Below are positions 17,481 to 27,409 of a DNA stretch of 53,022 nt, piece by piece. The stretch's first letter is position 1. Each line of letters begins with the position of its first letter. Source of the DNA: Bacteroidetes bacterium 43-16 (GTDB lineage: Bacteria > Bacteroidota > Bacteroidia > Chitinophagales > Chitinophagaceae); contig MKTB01000004.1 of NCBI GenBank assembly GCA_001897525.1, forward strand, positions 184,012 to 237,033. Reading direction: 5' to 3'. A program made the position numbers and the translations under genes. The notes below the pieces were generated by a model. The model had not been told where the DNA came from. It searched no databases and saw only the letters and a list, made by a program, of their open reading frames with translations.

Positions 17481-17523
17481 AATAAACTCAGGGTGTCCAT
17501 TAAGCCGGACTGCCGCTTTTCCA

Positions 17524-18210
17524 TTAATTGAAACTTACAGGAAGATTGTTGTAAAGGGATACCATTAACTGGTTCCTGGAGTTCTGCGCCAACATTTGGC
17601 GCATAAAGCCTACATCAAAACGAAGGTCTTTTTTGATCACATATCCTACGCCCGCAAAACTCCTGTTGCGGTCAAAGATAGCGCCGGAAGTGTGTATAAA
17701 CAGTTCGTTGTAGCCGGACAGGTAAATGGCATTGGCCTCCATTGCAGGCTTATTTACAGGTATGGTAACACCGAGCAGGTAGCGAAAGCGTAGTTTGAAA
17801 TTATCCGGTAAAAAGCGTTGCTCAAAGCGGTAGCGATGCTGAACATTTACCCGGGCAATACTTTGCTTTGTGGTAAATTGCTGAAACAGCCGGTGCTCAT
17901 TCACGGTATATTTCTCGTCTAAACCTTGTTTTACATATGGTCTTCCGTGAATGAATCCGTAACCCAGCAGGATATTATTATTACCCGGCGTTAAATTGTA
18001 ACCTATACCGGTGCGGAGCAGTAATTGTTCCAGGTCTCCCCCTTTATTAAAGTTGCGGTATTGAATCTCGGTATGCAGGTTCCAGTTGCTTTTTTGCAGT
18101 TGCTGGTTACCGAAGTAGTTGTACCAGGCCCCGAGTTCATCCGGCTGCCCATAAGTAATAGCATTCAAAGCCATTGCTCCCGCAATGGTCAACATTTTCT
18201 TTATCATCAC
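17524..18210 (-). CDS. DUF2490 family outer-membrane protein
   Basis: A 228-residue protein with a signal peptide (cleavage likely after TYGQ). The mature part is made of alternating beta strands rich in arginine and tyrosine: GAWYNYFGNQQLQ, NLHTEIQYRNFN, VQHRYRFEQRF. This is the pattern of DUF2490, a small barrel-like family common in Bacteroidota. It ends in YNNLPVSFN. No function is known for the family. It converges with the ammonia-lyase gene and diverges from the PLP-enzyme gene. Confidence 0.82.
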   Translation of the reverse strand: MMIKKMLTIAGAMALNAITYGQPDELGAWYNYFGNQQLQKSNWNLHTEIQYRNFNKGGDLEQLLLRTGIGYNLTPGNNNILLGYGFIHGRPYVKQGLDEKYTVNEHRLFQQFTTKQSIARVNVQHRYRFEQRFLPDNFKLRFRYLLGVTIPVNKPAMEANAIYLSGYNELFIHTSGAIFDRNRSFAGVGYVIKKDLRFDVGFMRQMLAQNSRNQLMVSLYNNLPVSFN

Positions 18211-18327
18211 ATATCTATTAAGGTTACCTGCAAATATAATGGCTTAATTGTTAAAGGTTCTTTATAAGCGCCTGGTATCCAATTCGTAAAAAATGGCGAC
18301 ATTTGTTTGAACCAAGACAACAATTTT

Positions 18328-19527
18328 ATGACGTTTAATCCGGCAGACAAGATCCAGGACCTCCAGTATTTTGGAGAGTTCGGTGGGGTCAATCCCTCGA
18401 TCTCAGATTCCTCTACGTACACCTTTCTTTCCGCAAAGAAGATGTTCGACACTTTTGAAGGTAATGCAGAAGGTTGCTACCTCTATTCAAGACATTCCTC
18501 TCCCAGCAATCTTTATTTAGGTAAGGCGCTGGCGGCAATGGAAAATACAGAAGCCGCCAACGTTGCCGCTTCTGGTATGGGCGCTATTACCTCTGTGCTG
18601 TTGCAGCTCTGTGCTGCAGGTGATCACATTATCTCCAGCAGGACGATTTATGGCGGCACTTATGCCTTCATGAAAAACTTCCTGCCTAAGCTGAAGATCA
18701 CCACTTCTTTTGTGGACAGCACAAAGATCGAGCAGGTAGAGGCCGCTATCACTCCCGATACTAAAGTATTGTATTGTGAAACGGTCAGTAATCCTTTACT
18801 GGAAATCACAGACATCCCTGCTATGGCTGCACTGGCCAGGAAGCATAAGCTCAAACTTGTGGTGGACAATACCTTCTCACCGCTGGCCATAGCTCCAAAA
18901 GATATGGGTGCCGATGTGGTGGTACATAGTCTTACCAAGTTTATCAACGGCAGCAGCGATACGGTTGGCGGTGTTGTCTGTGGTACGCAGGAATTCATTG
19001 ATGCCTTAAGGAATGTAAATGATGGTGCGGCCATGCTTCTGGGCCCTACAATGGATAGCTACAGGAGTGCCAGTATTTTAAAAAACCTGCGCACCTTACA
19101 TATCCGTATGCAGCAGCACAGCAGGAATGCCCTGTACCTGGCAGAGCGCTTTGAACAAGACGGCCTGAAAACGGTATACCCGGGACTGGCCAGCCACAGC
19201 GGTCATGAATTGTACCGCAGTATGTTTAATGCAGCATATGGCTTTGGCGGTATGATGACCCTGGATGTGGGCAGCCTGGATAAGGCCAATGAATTAATGG
19301 AACTGATGCAAAACCGGAACATTGGCTACCTGGCGGTGAGCCTGGGCTTTTACAAGACCCTGTTCAGCGCTCCGGGCACTTCTACCTCGAGTGAAATATC
19401 TCCTGAAGAGCAGGCTGAGATGGGCTTAAGCGACGGACTCATCCGCTTCTCTATAGGACTGGATAATGATATTGAACGTACTTACCAGATGATGAAAAGC
19501 TGTATGCAGGAAGTAGGTATCCTGTAA
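18328..19527 (+). CDS. Cys/Met metabolism PLP-dependent enzyme (gamma-lyase/synthase type)
   Basis: A 399-residue fold-type I PLP enzyme counted from ATG 18328; a TTG at 18307 would add seven residues. The PLP lysine is Lys204 in HSLTKFINGSSDTVGG, the cofactor aspartate is in VVDNTFSP, and YSRHSSPS and SGMGAITSVLL fit the cystathionine gamma-synthase/methionine gamma-lyase family. Substrate choice (methionine, cystathionine or O-acyl-homoserine) cannot be decided from motifs alone. It stands alone and is followed directly by a MITE-like hairpin that may serve as its terminator. Confidence 0.87.
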   Translation: MTFNPADKIQDLQYFGEFGGVNPSISDSSTYTFLSAKKMFDTFEGNAEGCYLYSRHSSPSNLYLGKALAAMENTEAANVAASGMGAITSVLLQLCAAGDHIISSRTIYGGTYAFMKNFLPKLKITTSFVDSTKIEQVEAAITPDTKVLYCETVSNPLLEITDIPAMAALARKHKLKLVVDNTFSPLAIAPKDMGADVVVHSLTKFINGSSDTVGGVVCGTQEFIDALRNVNDGAAMLLGPTMDSYRSASILKNLRTLHIRMQQHSRNALYLAERFEQDGLKTVYPGLASHSGHELYRSMFNAAYGFGGMMTLDVGSLDKANELMELMQNRNIGYLAVSLGFYKTLFSAPGTSTSSEISPEEQAEMGLSDGLIRFSIGLDNDIERTYQMMKSCMQEVGIL

Positions 19528-19531
19528 TGAG

Positions 19532-19681
19532 AAAAGGAGCTGTCTAAAAAGTACTATTTCGTCATTTCGACTGTAGCATAGCGGAATGGAGAAATCTAAA
19601 CGTCAAGTATTTATACTTGTGAGATTTCTCGACTTCATTATATTTCGCTCGAAATGACGCGCCTTTTAGACAGCTCCTTTT
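19532..19681. repeat. MITE/REP-like long inverted repeat
   Basis: 150 bases with perfect 18-bp ends: AAAAGGAGCTGTCTAAAA (19532-19549) and its complement (19664-19681). Inside, CGTCATTTCGA pairs with TCGAAATGACG and GAGAAATCT with AGATTTCTC, so nearly the whole unit folds back. It carries no gene. The CGTCATTTCGA...GAGAAATCT wording recalls dispersed repeats of Bacteroidota genomes; copy number could not be checked. Confidence 0.75.
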
Positions 19682-19696
19682 ATATTAATTGCTTTA

Positions 19697-22078
19697 TTAT
19701 CCTTCATCTGCACCACCTCTCTCCATCAGGTTATCATGCTCTTTGGCCTGCTGGTTGAAACGATAGGTAAAGGTGAGCCTTGCACTCCGCTGCCGCCATT
19801 GAAACATGGTCTCTGACTGGATATCGGGCGTATTTACGGTGCTTCTCCATTTGCGCGAATTCAGCAGATCGCTTACATTAAAGCCGATGGTAGCTTTGTT
19901 CTTCAAAAGATCTTTAGACAGGGCAAAATCCATAAAGTACATACTCAATCGTTTACCCTGTGCCATCACCTGCGGGGCTTCATAGTTGCCACTCAACTGG
20001 AAGCGCCATCTTTGCGGCAAAGTAACATTCACACTGGTCCGATTGGTCCAGCTGAAATTATCATAATTAAAACTCTGGTTGTCTACTTCGCCCCGGATCT
20101 CTTCTCTGAAGAAATTAAAACCGGAGGTGAGGCGAACCCATTTTGCCGGGTTGTAATTGGCATTAAACTCCAGGCCAATCGCATCGCGCCTGTCGATGTT
20201 TACCGAACGACTATAGATTATACTATCCTGCAGGTAAGTGATGCGGTCGAATTTATTTTTGGTATGGCGATAATAAACCGAAGACAACAAAGACCCTTTT
20301 TCCCAGGAATTCAACATACCTGCTTCGTAAGCATCGGTCAACTCAGGATCAAGATCCGGGTTTCCTACACGCATATTCCGGTTGTCACCAAATTTCATGA
20401 AGGGCATCAGGTCCCACTGTCCGGGGCGGTTGATCCGGCGGCTGTAGCTCATCTGGTAAGTATGCACGTCGCTTTGTTTATAGGATAAGGCCAAGCTGGG
20501 GAACAGGTTGAGATAATCTCTTGTGCTGCCATTTTCCAGGGAATGTTGCAGGGTATATATTTCACTGTACTCTGCCCTCAATCCTGCCTGCACCCCCAAT
20601 TTACCAAAGGTGTTGGAACCCATCAGGTAGGCAGCATATACGTTTTCCTGGTAGTTGAAGCGATCATTAAAGGTCGGATTGCTCACCCAATCGGCAGCTA
20701 CCAGTTTACTGTAACCGAATTTATTGTCATAATCGCGCACATGCCCGCGGATACCTGCTTCTATCTTTCCTTTTTTCCAAACGGGTAAACTAAGGTCTGA
20801 TTGCAGCAAGAGCATATTTTCCGTTACATAAGCATTAGAGCGCTCTATCAACACATCTGAGCTTACATTTGAGGTCTCTTCATAATCTGAATCTTCAAAA
20901 TCCAGGTCATTAAAGAACCGCAACTCGGTCTTCCATTCTGCACCTTCTTTTTTGAATTTTTTATTATAGCCTAAAGTGGCTTCGATCATATTTTCTCTTT
21001 CCTTCTGCAATTCAAAACGCTCATCGCGGCTTACCGGCTGCCCGGTAATTTCATAATTATCATAGCTACGATCATATGTGTTATGGCCCCTGCCATAGCG
21101 CAGCCCAACGGAGGCGCTCAGCGTATTCTTCGGATTGATCTCATAATCGGCACCGATATTGACATTCACGCCATTTTTTTTGCGATTATGTTTATAACCC
21201 TGGTCGTAGATGAAAGCGGTATCTGCATTTTCCAGCCTTTGATGGGTCGTGCTGCGGCCTATCACCTGGCGATAGTTGTAGTTTGCCGAGCCGTATAAGT
21301 TCAATTTATCTTTGCGATAGTTGGCATTAAAACCAACACCATGATCGGGATAATAACCCGTTCTCAGCGTTGCCGAGCCGTTAAAGCCGGCCTTCTTACT
21401 TTTCTTAAGAATGATATTAATGATACCCGCTTCTCCCTGGGCTTCATAACGTGCAGAGGCATTGGTAATGATCTCTACTTTATCGATCATATCGGCCTGC
21501 AACTGCTGCAGGGCTTCTGCCGAGGAAGCAAAGCCGGAAAGCTTTCCGTCAATAAGGACACGCACGGCCTGGCTGCCCCGGAGGCTTACGTTGCCTTCTG
21601 CATCAACGGTGACGGAAGGGATATTTTGCAATACTTCTGAAGCATTAGCACCCTGGTTATTGAGGTCTGAACCTACATTAAAAACACGCTTATCAATCTG
21701 TAAAGACATCTGCTCGCGATCGGCCACCACTTCAACGCCTTTAAGCGCTGTACTGGAACCTGCTTTTAAAGCGATCTTGCCCAGGTCCAGCTCTCCAGAT
21801 TGGCGGGCAAGTTTTATGTTTTGGGTATTCAAGCCAAAGAAGCTGACTTCAATATAATAATTACCCTCTGGTACAGAAAATTCAAAACTGCCGTCTTCAT
21901 TACCGGCCAGGCCGGTCACAAGTGCAGAGTCCGCAGCATTATGGATATTTATGGTCGCATAAGGCACTGTCTCATTCAGATTATCAAAAATAATTCCCTT
22001 TACTTTAAGCTCCTGCTGTTGTGCCATCGCAGACGTAGTCATTACAATGGCCACTCCTATTCCAAATATAGATTTCAT
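19697..22078 (-). CDS. TonB-dependent receptor (OMP_b-brl_3 type)
   Basis: About 793 residues from ATG 22078 (the in-frame start 10 codons upstream would spoil the signal peptide). Signal peptide ends near SAMA-QQQ. A carboxypeptidase-regulatory-like domain follows (VKGIIFDNLNETVPYATINI, about 27-110). Then comes a plug domain (DKRVFNVGSDLNNQGANASE, VLQNIPSVTVDAEGNVSLRG, VRVLIDG; about 120-230) and a large barrel to the end (MSYSRRINRPGQWDLMPF). This set-up belongs to outer-membrane importers or surface receptors of the DUF/OMP_b-brl_3 class; the ligand is unknown. No SusD-like partner is present. Confidence 0.88.
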   Translation of the reverse strand: MKSIFGIGVAIVMTTSAMAQQQELKVKGIIFDNLNETVPYATINIHNAADSALVTGLAGNEDGSFEFSVPEGNYYIEVSFFGLNTQNIKLARQSGELDLGKIALKAGSSTALKGVEVVADREQMSLQIDKRVFNVGSDLNNQGANASEVLQNIPSVTVDAEGNVSLRGSQAVRVLIDGKLSGFASSAEALQQLQADMIDKVEIITNASARYEAQGEAGIINIILKKSKKAGFNGSATLRTGYYPDHGVGFNANYRKDKLNLYGSANYNYRQVIGRSTTHQRLENADTAFIYDQGYKHNRKKNGVNVNIGADYEINPKNTLSASVGLRYGRGHNTYDRSYDNYEITGQPVSRDERFELQKERENMIEATLGYNKKFKKEGAEWKTELRFFNDLDFEDSDYEETSNVSSDVLIERSNAYVTENMLLLQSDLSLPVWKKGKIEAGIRGHVRDYDNKFGYSKLVAADWVSNPTFNDRFNYQENVYAAYLMGSNTFGKLGVQAGLRAEYSEIYTLQHSLENGSTRDYLNLFPSLALSYKQSDVHTYQMSYSRRINRPGQWDLMPFMKFGDNRNMRVGNPDLDPELTDAYEAGMLNSWEKGSLLSSVYYRHTKNKFDRITYLQDSIIYSRSVNIDRRDAIGLEFNANYNPAKWVRLTSGFNFFREEIRGEVDNQSFNYDNFSWTNRTSVNVTLPQRWRFQLSGNYEAPQVMAQGKRLSMYFMDFALSKDLLKNKATIGFNVSDLLNSRKWRSTVNTPDIQSETMFQWRQRSARLTFTYRFNQQAKEHDNLMERGGADEG

Positions 22079-22105
22079 CAAAAAAAAAACAGATATATAA
22101 ACGGA

Positions 22106-22113
22106 CAAAGATA
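22106..22113 (-). promoter_or_regulatory. Bacteroidota -7 element of the TonB receptor gene
   Basis: TATCTTTG on the minus strand fits TAnnTTTG and lies 28 bases upstream of the chosen ATG. A -33 element was not convincing. Confidence 0.4.
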
Positions 22114-22186
22114 TTTAAATTAAAAGCTTAAAGGTGGCTTTAGCTTTTATTTATAGAATTTGTTAAGCTAATATGACATTATTAAG

Positions 22187-22214
22187 AAGGGCGGCACCAG
22201 ATGGTACCGCCCTT
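22187..22214 (-). terminator. Terminator of the M49 peptidase gene
   Basis: 12-bp stem AAGGGCGGCACC/GGTACCGCCCTT with an AGAT loop, 23 bases after the M49 stop. The single non-Watson-Crick position is C-A on the plus strand but G-U on the minus-strand RNA, which supports minus-strand use. Confidence 0.7.
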
Positions 22215-22236
22215 GCTATTTATCACTGAAAAAAAC

Positions 22237-24312
22237 TTAGTTTTTTACCGGAAGTAAAGCATATTTCTTACCGAACTCGAGCATTTGCTCATAGAATGAA
22301 TTCGGGTATTCCAGTTTCACATCGGTGATCTTACCGTCTTTCTCCACCGGAACTAATCTTGGTTGAATAAAGCCTTTGTAAGGTTTGATATTTAACTTGG
22401 CATAACGTGCTAACACTTCTTTGTGCAGCTCCTGGTTTACTTTCACGCCATAATTTTCTACCAGGTCCCTGCCTGCTTTATAGTCGCCTTCAGACTTGAT
22501 GCGCTGGATCTCTTTCAACAGTTCACCAAACAATGTTCTCAGTTTTTCGTAATTATTTACCTGAACATAGGTCTTGCCATCTTTCTTAACGAATTCCACC
22601 ACTTTATCTTTCGCACCTTTTTCTAAAGCCCAGTAAGCCACCAGTGCACGGTTGCGCATATGTGCTTCTTCGATCTCATCTCCTTGTTTGATGCGCACCA
22701 GTTGGGTCATTAAACCATTCATCATATAGTTATCGTATTCTGCTTTACCCACTTCCAGGGAAGGCATCACACCTATATCTACTAATTTCTGATCCAATAC
22801 ATAATACAATGCAACGAGGTCAGCACGTGCTTCTTCCAATGTAGAAGCATAGTTTTTCAAAGTCTGGTCCGGCGTACCTACGCCCGGGTTGATCTGCCCG
22901 GAAGCATGACCGATACATTCGTGCATATCAGTATGCAGGTCGGAAGAGAGACTGCCGTATTTTTTTGAACGTGCTTTCACTTCATCATTGATCGCAAACT
23001 CATCGGTCATACCAGATCCGGCGCTGTTATTATAAGCACTCACGATATTGCCCAGGGAAACAGATTTAGAACCATGCTCTTTTCTTAACCAGTCAGAGTT
23101 GGGCAGGTTAATACCAATCGGCGTGCTTGGTGCAGCATCTCCTGCTTCCATCACCACGTTAATCACTTTGGCATTGATCCCTTTTACGTTTTTCTTCTTA
23201 TGAGATTCTATTAAAGGAGAGTTATCTTCAAACCACTGTGCCTGCGCGGCAATGGCTTCGATACGCTTGGAGGATTCAAAATCTTTGATGGAAACGATGG
23301 ACTCATAGCTTCCTTTTTTACCGATCGCATCTGCATATACTTCAATGAAACCATTGGTGAAGTCTACTACAGAACTTGTATTTGCCGTCCATGCAATGGC
23401 ATATTCATCCCATTTCTTAAGATCACCTGTTTTATAGTATTCTACCAGTAATTGCAGGGCTTTCTTTTGTTGTTCGTTTTCAGAAAGCGGGATGGCTTTT
23501 TCGATCCAGAAGATCATTTTGTCTATCGCTGCACCATACATGCCCCCGGATTTCCATACTTTCTCTACCAGCTTACCGTTCTCTTTCACCACTTTACTGT
23601 TCAATCCCCACTCCGGTTCATGATCGCTCTTAGGGAACGTCGCATAGAAGGCATCTACTTCGGCCTGGGTTACGCCTTCATAAAAGTTATTGGAAGATGC
23701 TGCTATGTGATCGATGCCCGCTTTGAAGTCGGCCATTTTAGGCATATAGCTTTTATCAAAGATTACTTTTTGCAGGCGGGCCAGTAAGCCGTCCACATTT
23801 TCGCCCTCTTCTAAAGGCAATAATTTAGCATCACTGTTTTTCACCAGGTCTGCAAAATAAGTCTCGTTAAAGGCAGGCATTATTTTATCATTGCTGTAAT
23901 GATGGTATAGGCCATTGCTGAACCATACCTGGCCGGCATATGTTTTGAAGTTTTCCCAGTCTGCACCTTCTTTCTTTCCGCTATAGGTACCATAGACCGC
24001 CTCTAATACTTTGCGAACGGTAAGGTTATATTTTCCTCTCTGGTCCCAGATCATGTCCCTGCCTGCAAGAGAGGCTTCAGACAAATAATAGATGAACTCT
24101 TTTTGCTGCGGGGTTAATTTATCCCATCCCGGTACCTGGTAACGTAAAACCTGTACATCTGCAAAGGATTCTGCATTGTACTGGAACTCGCCCTCTTTAC
24201 TTGTTTCCTTTTGTGTACCTGTAGTAGCTTTGTCGCTACCGCCACTGTTACAAGCGGCAAATGCTAATGTGCCCGAAAGCATAATCATTCCTAATTTGAA
24301 TTTATACATCAT
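22237..24312 (-). CDS. M49-family dipeptidyl-peptidase III-like lipoprotein
   Basis: A 691-residue zinc peptidase. The family signature HECIGH (464-469) gives two zinc ligands and the catalytic glutamate; the third ligand lies in EEARADL (493-499). N-terminal MMYKFKLGMIMLSG followed by TLAFAAC (Cys21) is a lipoprotein signal, so it probably acts in the periplasm or on the cell surface, trimming dipeptides from short peptides. The length matches bacterial M49 enzymes. ATG 24312 and ATG 24309 are both possible. It is the last chromosomal gene before the conjugative element. Confidence 0.9.
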   Translation of the reverse strand: MMYKFKLGMIMLSGTLAFAACNSGGSDKATTGTQKETSKEGEFQYNAESFADVQVLRYQVPGWDKLTPQQKEFIYYLSEASLAGRDMIWDQRGKYNLTVRKVLEAVYGTYSGKKEGADWENFKTYAGQVWFSNGLYHHYSNDKIMPAFNETYFADLVKNSDAKLLPLEEGENVDGLLARLQKVIFDKSYMPKMADFKAGIDHIAASSNNFYEGVTQAEVDAFYATFPKSDHEPEWGLNSKVVKENGKLVEKVWKSGGMYGAAIDKMIFWIEKAIPLSENEQQKKALQLLVEYYKTGDLKKWDEYAIAWTANTSSVVDFTNGFIEVYADAIGKKGSYESIVSIKDFESSKRIEAIAAQAQWFEDNSPLIESHKKKNVKGINAKVINVVMEAGDAAPSTPIGINLPNSDWLRKEHGSKSVSLGNIVSAYNNSAGSGMTDEFAINDEVKARSKKYGSLSSDLHTDMHECIGHASGQINPGVGTPDQTLKNYASTLEEARADLVALYYVLDQKLVDIGVMPSLEVGKAEYDNYMMNGLMTQLVRIKQGDEIEEAHMRNRALVAYWALEKGAKDKVVEFVKKDGKTYVQVNNYEKLRTLFGELLKEIQRIKSEGDYKAGRDLVENYGVKVNQELHKEVLARYAKLNIKPYKGFIQPRLVPVEKDGKITDVKLEYPNSFYEQMLEFGKKYALLPVKN

Positions 24313-24594
24313 TATTAAAATGGATTTTTTTAGAAAAAACTTTAGATAAAAGTAAAAGTAAGCAAAACGGTTAAAACTGTTACTAAACAGTAGTTTATAA
24401 AATAGCAGTCTTTGTTTGGAAGTCGGTGTCTGATAGGTTTGGGGCTTAAATAGGCAGGGTTAGGTTACTAAATCATTACCTGTTTTAAATTAATAGACGT
24501 AAATATAAGTGATTATATTTCAGTCTTTTGCACCTCTTTTCATATTCCCTTGTAACTCATAAAAAATTAATTTTAAACATTAAATCTTTGAGTT

Positions 24595-25860
24595 ATGGAG
24601 CGTGAGAAAAGATCCACTTTCAAGTTATTGTTCTACTTGAAAAAGAACGAACCTAAGAAAAACGGAAATGTCCCTGTTATGGGCCGTATTACCATTGATG
24701 GAACTCCGAAAACATTTGGAACCAAATTAGAAATCAATCCTGAGACGTGGGACTTAAAACACGGTCGTGTTTTGGGAAAGAGCAATCTGGCAACCGACAT
24801 CAACCAGAAACTCGATAAAATACGCGTTCGCATCAACAAAATCTATGAAGACATGATGAAAGATGATGGCTTTGCGACCTCACAAAAAGTAAAGCTGTCT
24901 TTCCTTGGTGTGGGTGTTATGGAAGACGCTATCTTAAGGGTATTTAAAGAGCAAAATGAAGATTTTGAAAAAATGGTTTCAAAAGGAAAGCGATCACAGA
25001 ACACTTACAATAAATACAAGACAGTATTCAATCACCTTTCCGAATTTATCAAAGAGCGATACCATAGAGATGATATGGCCTTTAGGGAGTTAACAGGTGA
25101 TTTTATTCGTGAATTTGATTTTTTTCTTCGCATTGATAAGGAATGTACACACAATACGGTTTGGGTTTATACGATGCCTGTTATTGCCTTGGCTGATCTA
25201 GCAATTAAAAAAGGCCTAATAAAACAAAATCCTTTTGAAGATTATGAAATCAGTATGCAAGAAATTGATCGTAGCTATCTCCTAAAGGAAAATGTAGAAA
25301 AGCTCATGTTATTGAAGCTTTCTAAACCTAAATACGAACTTGTAAAAGACCTTTTTATTTTCAGTTGTTTTACTGGCCTTTCATACATTGACATTAAGAA
25401 GCTGAAATGGAGTAACATCCAATCTTTCTTTGATGGCCATCAATGGATCATTAGCAGGAGGAAGAAATCTGACGTTTCTTCAAATGTCAGACTTCTGGAA
25501 ATCCCCAAACGTATTATAGAAAAATACCGGGGGTTAACCAGGAATGATTATGTATTTCCTATGCCCTCAAACGCAACCTGCAATAGCCATGTTGCTAAAC
25601 TTATTAAGGAGGCTGAGATTGTTACTGAGCAGAAAGTTACCTTCCATACCGCACGTCATACATTCGCTACAATGTTTCTAACTGAAGGTGTACCCCTTGA
25701 AAGCCTTAGCAAAATGATGGGTCATAAAAATATTTCGACCACACAAATCTATGCAAAGATTACAAGCCAGAAAATCAGTAAGGATATGGATTTGGTATCT
25801 CATAAATTTGCTGGAATGGAAGCTGCCTTTATTGACATGGAAAGTGATGTTCTTGTTTAG
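24595..25860 (+). CDS. int: Tyrosine recombinase (integrase) of the conjugative element
   Basis: A 421-residue integrase with an arm-binding N-terminus (1-90), core-binding domain (about 110-215) and catalytic domain. The HTARH motif gives His351 and Arg354, His377 lies in MMGHKNIS, and Tyr386 is the nucleophile in TQIYAKI. In box I the usual arginine is replaced: CFTGLSYIDIKKL has Ser263, as known for IntDOT-type recombinases of Bacteroidota transposons. It is the first gene of the element, has its own terminator, and reads inward. Confidence 0.93.
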   Translation: MEREKRSTFKLLFYLKKNEPKKNGNVPVMGRITIDGTPKTFGTKLEINPETWDLKHGRVLGKSNLATDINQKLDKIRVRINKIYEDMMKDDGFATSQKVKLSFLGVGVMEDAILRVFKEQNEDFEKMVSKGKRSQNTYNKYKTVFNHLSEFIKERYHRDDMAFRELTGDFIREFDFFLRIDKECTHNTVWVYTMPVIALADLAIKKGLIKQNPFEDYEISMQEIDRSYLLKENVEKLMLLKLSKPKYELVKDLFIFSCFTGLSYIDIKKLKWSNIQSFFDGHQWIISRRKKSDVSSNVRLLEIPKRIIEKYRGLTRNDYVFPMPSNATCNSHVAKLIKEAEIVTEQKVTFHTARHTFATMFLTEGVPLESLSKMMGHKNISTTQIYAKITSQKISKDMDLVSHKFAGMEAAFIDMESDVLV

Positions 25861-25884
25861 AGCCATTGTTTTGGTATAAATTGA

Positions 25885-25908
25885 AGCAGGATTAAGTCCT
25901 GCTTTTTT
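25885..25908 (+). terminator. Terminator of the integrase gene
   Basis: AGCAGGA (25885-25891) pairs with TCCTGCT (25897-25903), loop TTAAG, then T run to 25908. Confidence 0.85.
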
Positions 25909-26019
25909 ATTTGCCATTTCATGATGTAATACTGCATTAAGTTCGACTGATATTTTTAAATTTACATAGCTAAAGCAAATATAAACCAGCTTCTAAAGAA
26001 GATATAAAACAACGAGATA

Positions 26020-27408
26020 ATGGAAGAAATCGACCTCACAAAAATCAAATATTATCCTGATAGATTTTATATCTGTTTAGACGGTTTTGATATTGAAAAT
26101 CTAACGGATTTCCTAACCGACCTGCAAATTGGTCAACATCAATCCATATTCATTCACGAATATTATCATTACCTTACCAACATAGCTACATTGCCTGGCA
26201 TTCGTCAGTTTTGCCTGAATTTTTGCGACAGGTTTCGTGCATCAACCATTTTAACGGCCACCGAAGGAATCAATGCGTATCCCATCAACACAAACACTTT
26301 TCAAAGCTGTAAGAACATGGTAGATTATTGGAACGATGCAGTTGCAACATTTTCCGAAGATGATATTGATTATAAAGTTGTAGAGGATACAAATAACGCA
26401 ACGAATAAAAAATTCGGGATTGCATCCATAGAAAAGACTCACCGGTCAATGGAAGTTATTGTAGGTGGAGTGCAACATACGGGGGAAAGACACTTTATTA
26501 CCATACATACTACAGGTCTTATCAATATACATAGCTTTAACCTGACATTTGGTGCTATTGACGAATTTTTAAGTTCCGCAATCGATGAATACCTTTTTGA
26601 AAATGACCTATCGGATATAAATCCGAGTATGCTCAGTCAAAGGCCTTTTTATCCATATTGCTTTTTTAACGAAATCCTTTCATTTTATGGAATGAAAAGA
26701 CCTTCAGCATTTGAAAAAATTCTTATTGCATACTTTGCCCTGAACTCATCAAATCCCCCGGTAGTCCTTATCGAAATATTGGAAAAATTAAGAGATGGTG
26801 GTTATGAGCCATTTCAGGAAAACCCAGAGACATATTTACTATCTAATTTCTCGGAAACACTGCAGTACAACGACGTACTCAATAACATAAAGTATTTTGC
26901 TGACCTAACATCCCAGCAAGGACGCATCCATATATCACAGGCATTAAAATATTATTACGATAAATTTTACGTGGCGCAGAAAGTAAAGGAAAATGATTTC
27001 TTTTTCTTTGTCAGACCATTCTTTGTTTCGGACGAAAACACGATCAAATACAAACAGAAATTCCTTCTGGAACTTTCGAGGATAATAAACCTCTTTACGC
27101 CGCCTCTTATACTTAAAGACAAGCAGTTTTTTTTCATCGATAAGCTTACGACCTTTGGTCAAGCAACTGTGTTGATATTGGCTACTTACGAAATTTTTGA
27201 AAGCCTGCGAACAAACCGTATTGCATCAAGACCGGCATACCAAAAGGCTAAGTACACCTTTCCTGATAGAGATCCTGATTGTGATAATTTTGAAAAGTTC
27301 ACGCCGCCGCCAATTAATGGTATAGCATTCAGGCTGGCTCTTAATGAGCTGAACCTGTATGGCCTGTATCTTCAGGAGTTGGAAAATCTAAAACAGACTA
27401 ATAGCTAG
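26020..27408 (+). CDS. Unknown protein with an HExxH metallopeptidase-like motif
   Basis: A 462-residue soluble protein without signal peptide. The only sharp motif is FIHEYYHYLTN: His46-Glu47-Tyr-Tyr-His50 fits HExxH, which in zincin peptidases supplies two zinc ligands and the catalytic base. A third ligand is not obvious; acidic stretches such as IDEYLFENDLSD are candidates. The remainder is aromatic-rich and globular. It is separated by one base from the DUF4238 gene and shares its strand, so the two probably work together. The position next to the integrase suits a cargo or defence cassette. The motif may be accidental; I do not know the family. Confidence 0.55.
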   Translation: MEEIDLTKIKYYPDRFYICLDGFDIENLTDFLTDLQIGQHQSIFIHEYYHYLTNIATLPGIRQFCLNFCDRFRASTILTATEGINAYPINTNTFQSCKNMVDYWNDAVATFSEDDIDYKVVEDTNNATNKKFGIASIEKTHRSMEVIVGGVQHTGERHFITIHTTGLINIHSFNLTFGAIDEFLSSAIDEYLFENDLSDINPSMLSQRPFYPYCFFNEILSFYGMKRPSAFEKILIAYFALNSSNPPVVLIEILEKLRDGGYEPFQENPETYLLSNFSETLQYNDVLNNIKYFADLTSQQGRIHISQALKYYYDKFYVAQKVKENDFFFFVRPFFVSDENTIKYKQKFLLELSRIINLFTPPLILKDKQFFFIDKLTTFGQATVLILATYEIFESLRTNRIASRPAYQKAKYTFPDRDPDCDNFEKFTPPPINGIAFRLALNELNLYGLYLQELENLKQTNS

Positions 27409-27409
27409 T

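Noticed and set aside
20012-20488. Plus-strand frame within the TonB receptor gene
   Set aside because: Antisense to a conserved barrel domain, with no start context or motif.
24515-24540. TTTTGC near the element's left end as a CTnDOT-like core site
   Set aside because: The ten-base core GTANNTTTGC of CTnDOT-type sites does not fit here, and the right end is outside the window, so no repeat can be tested.
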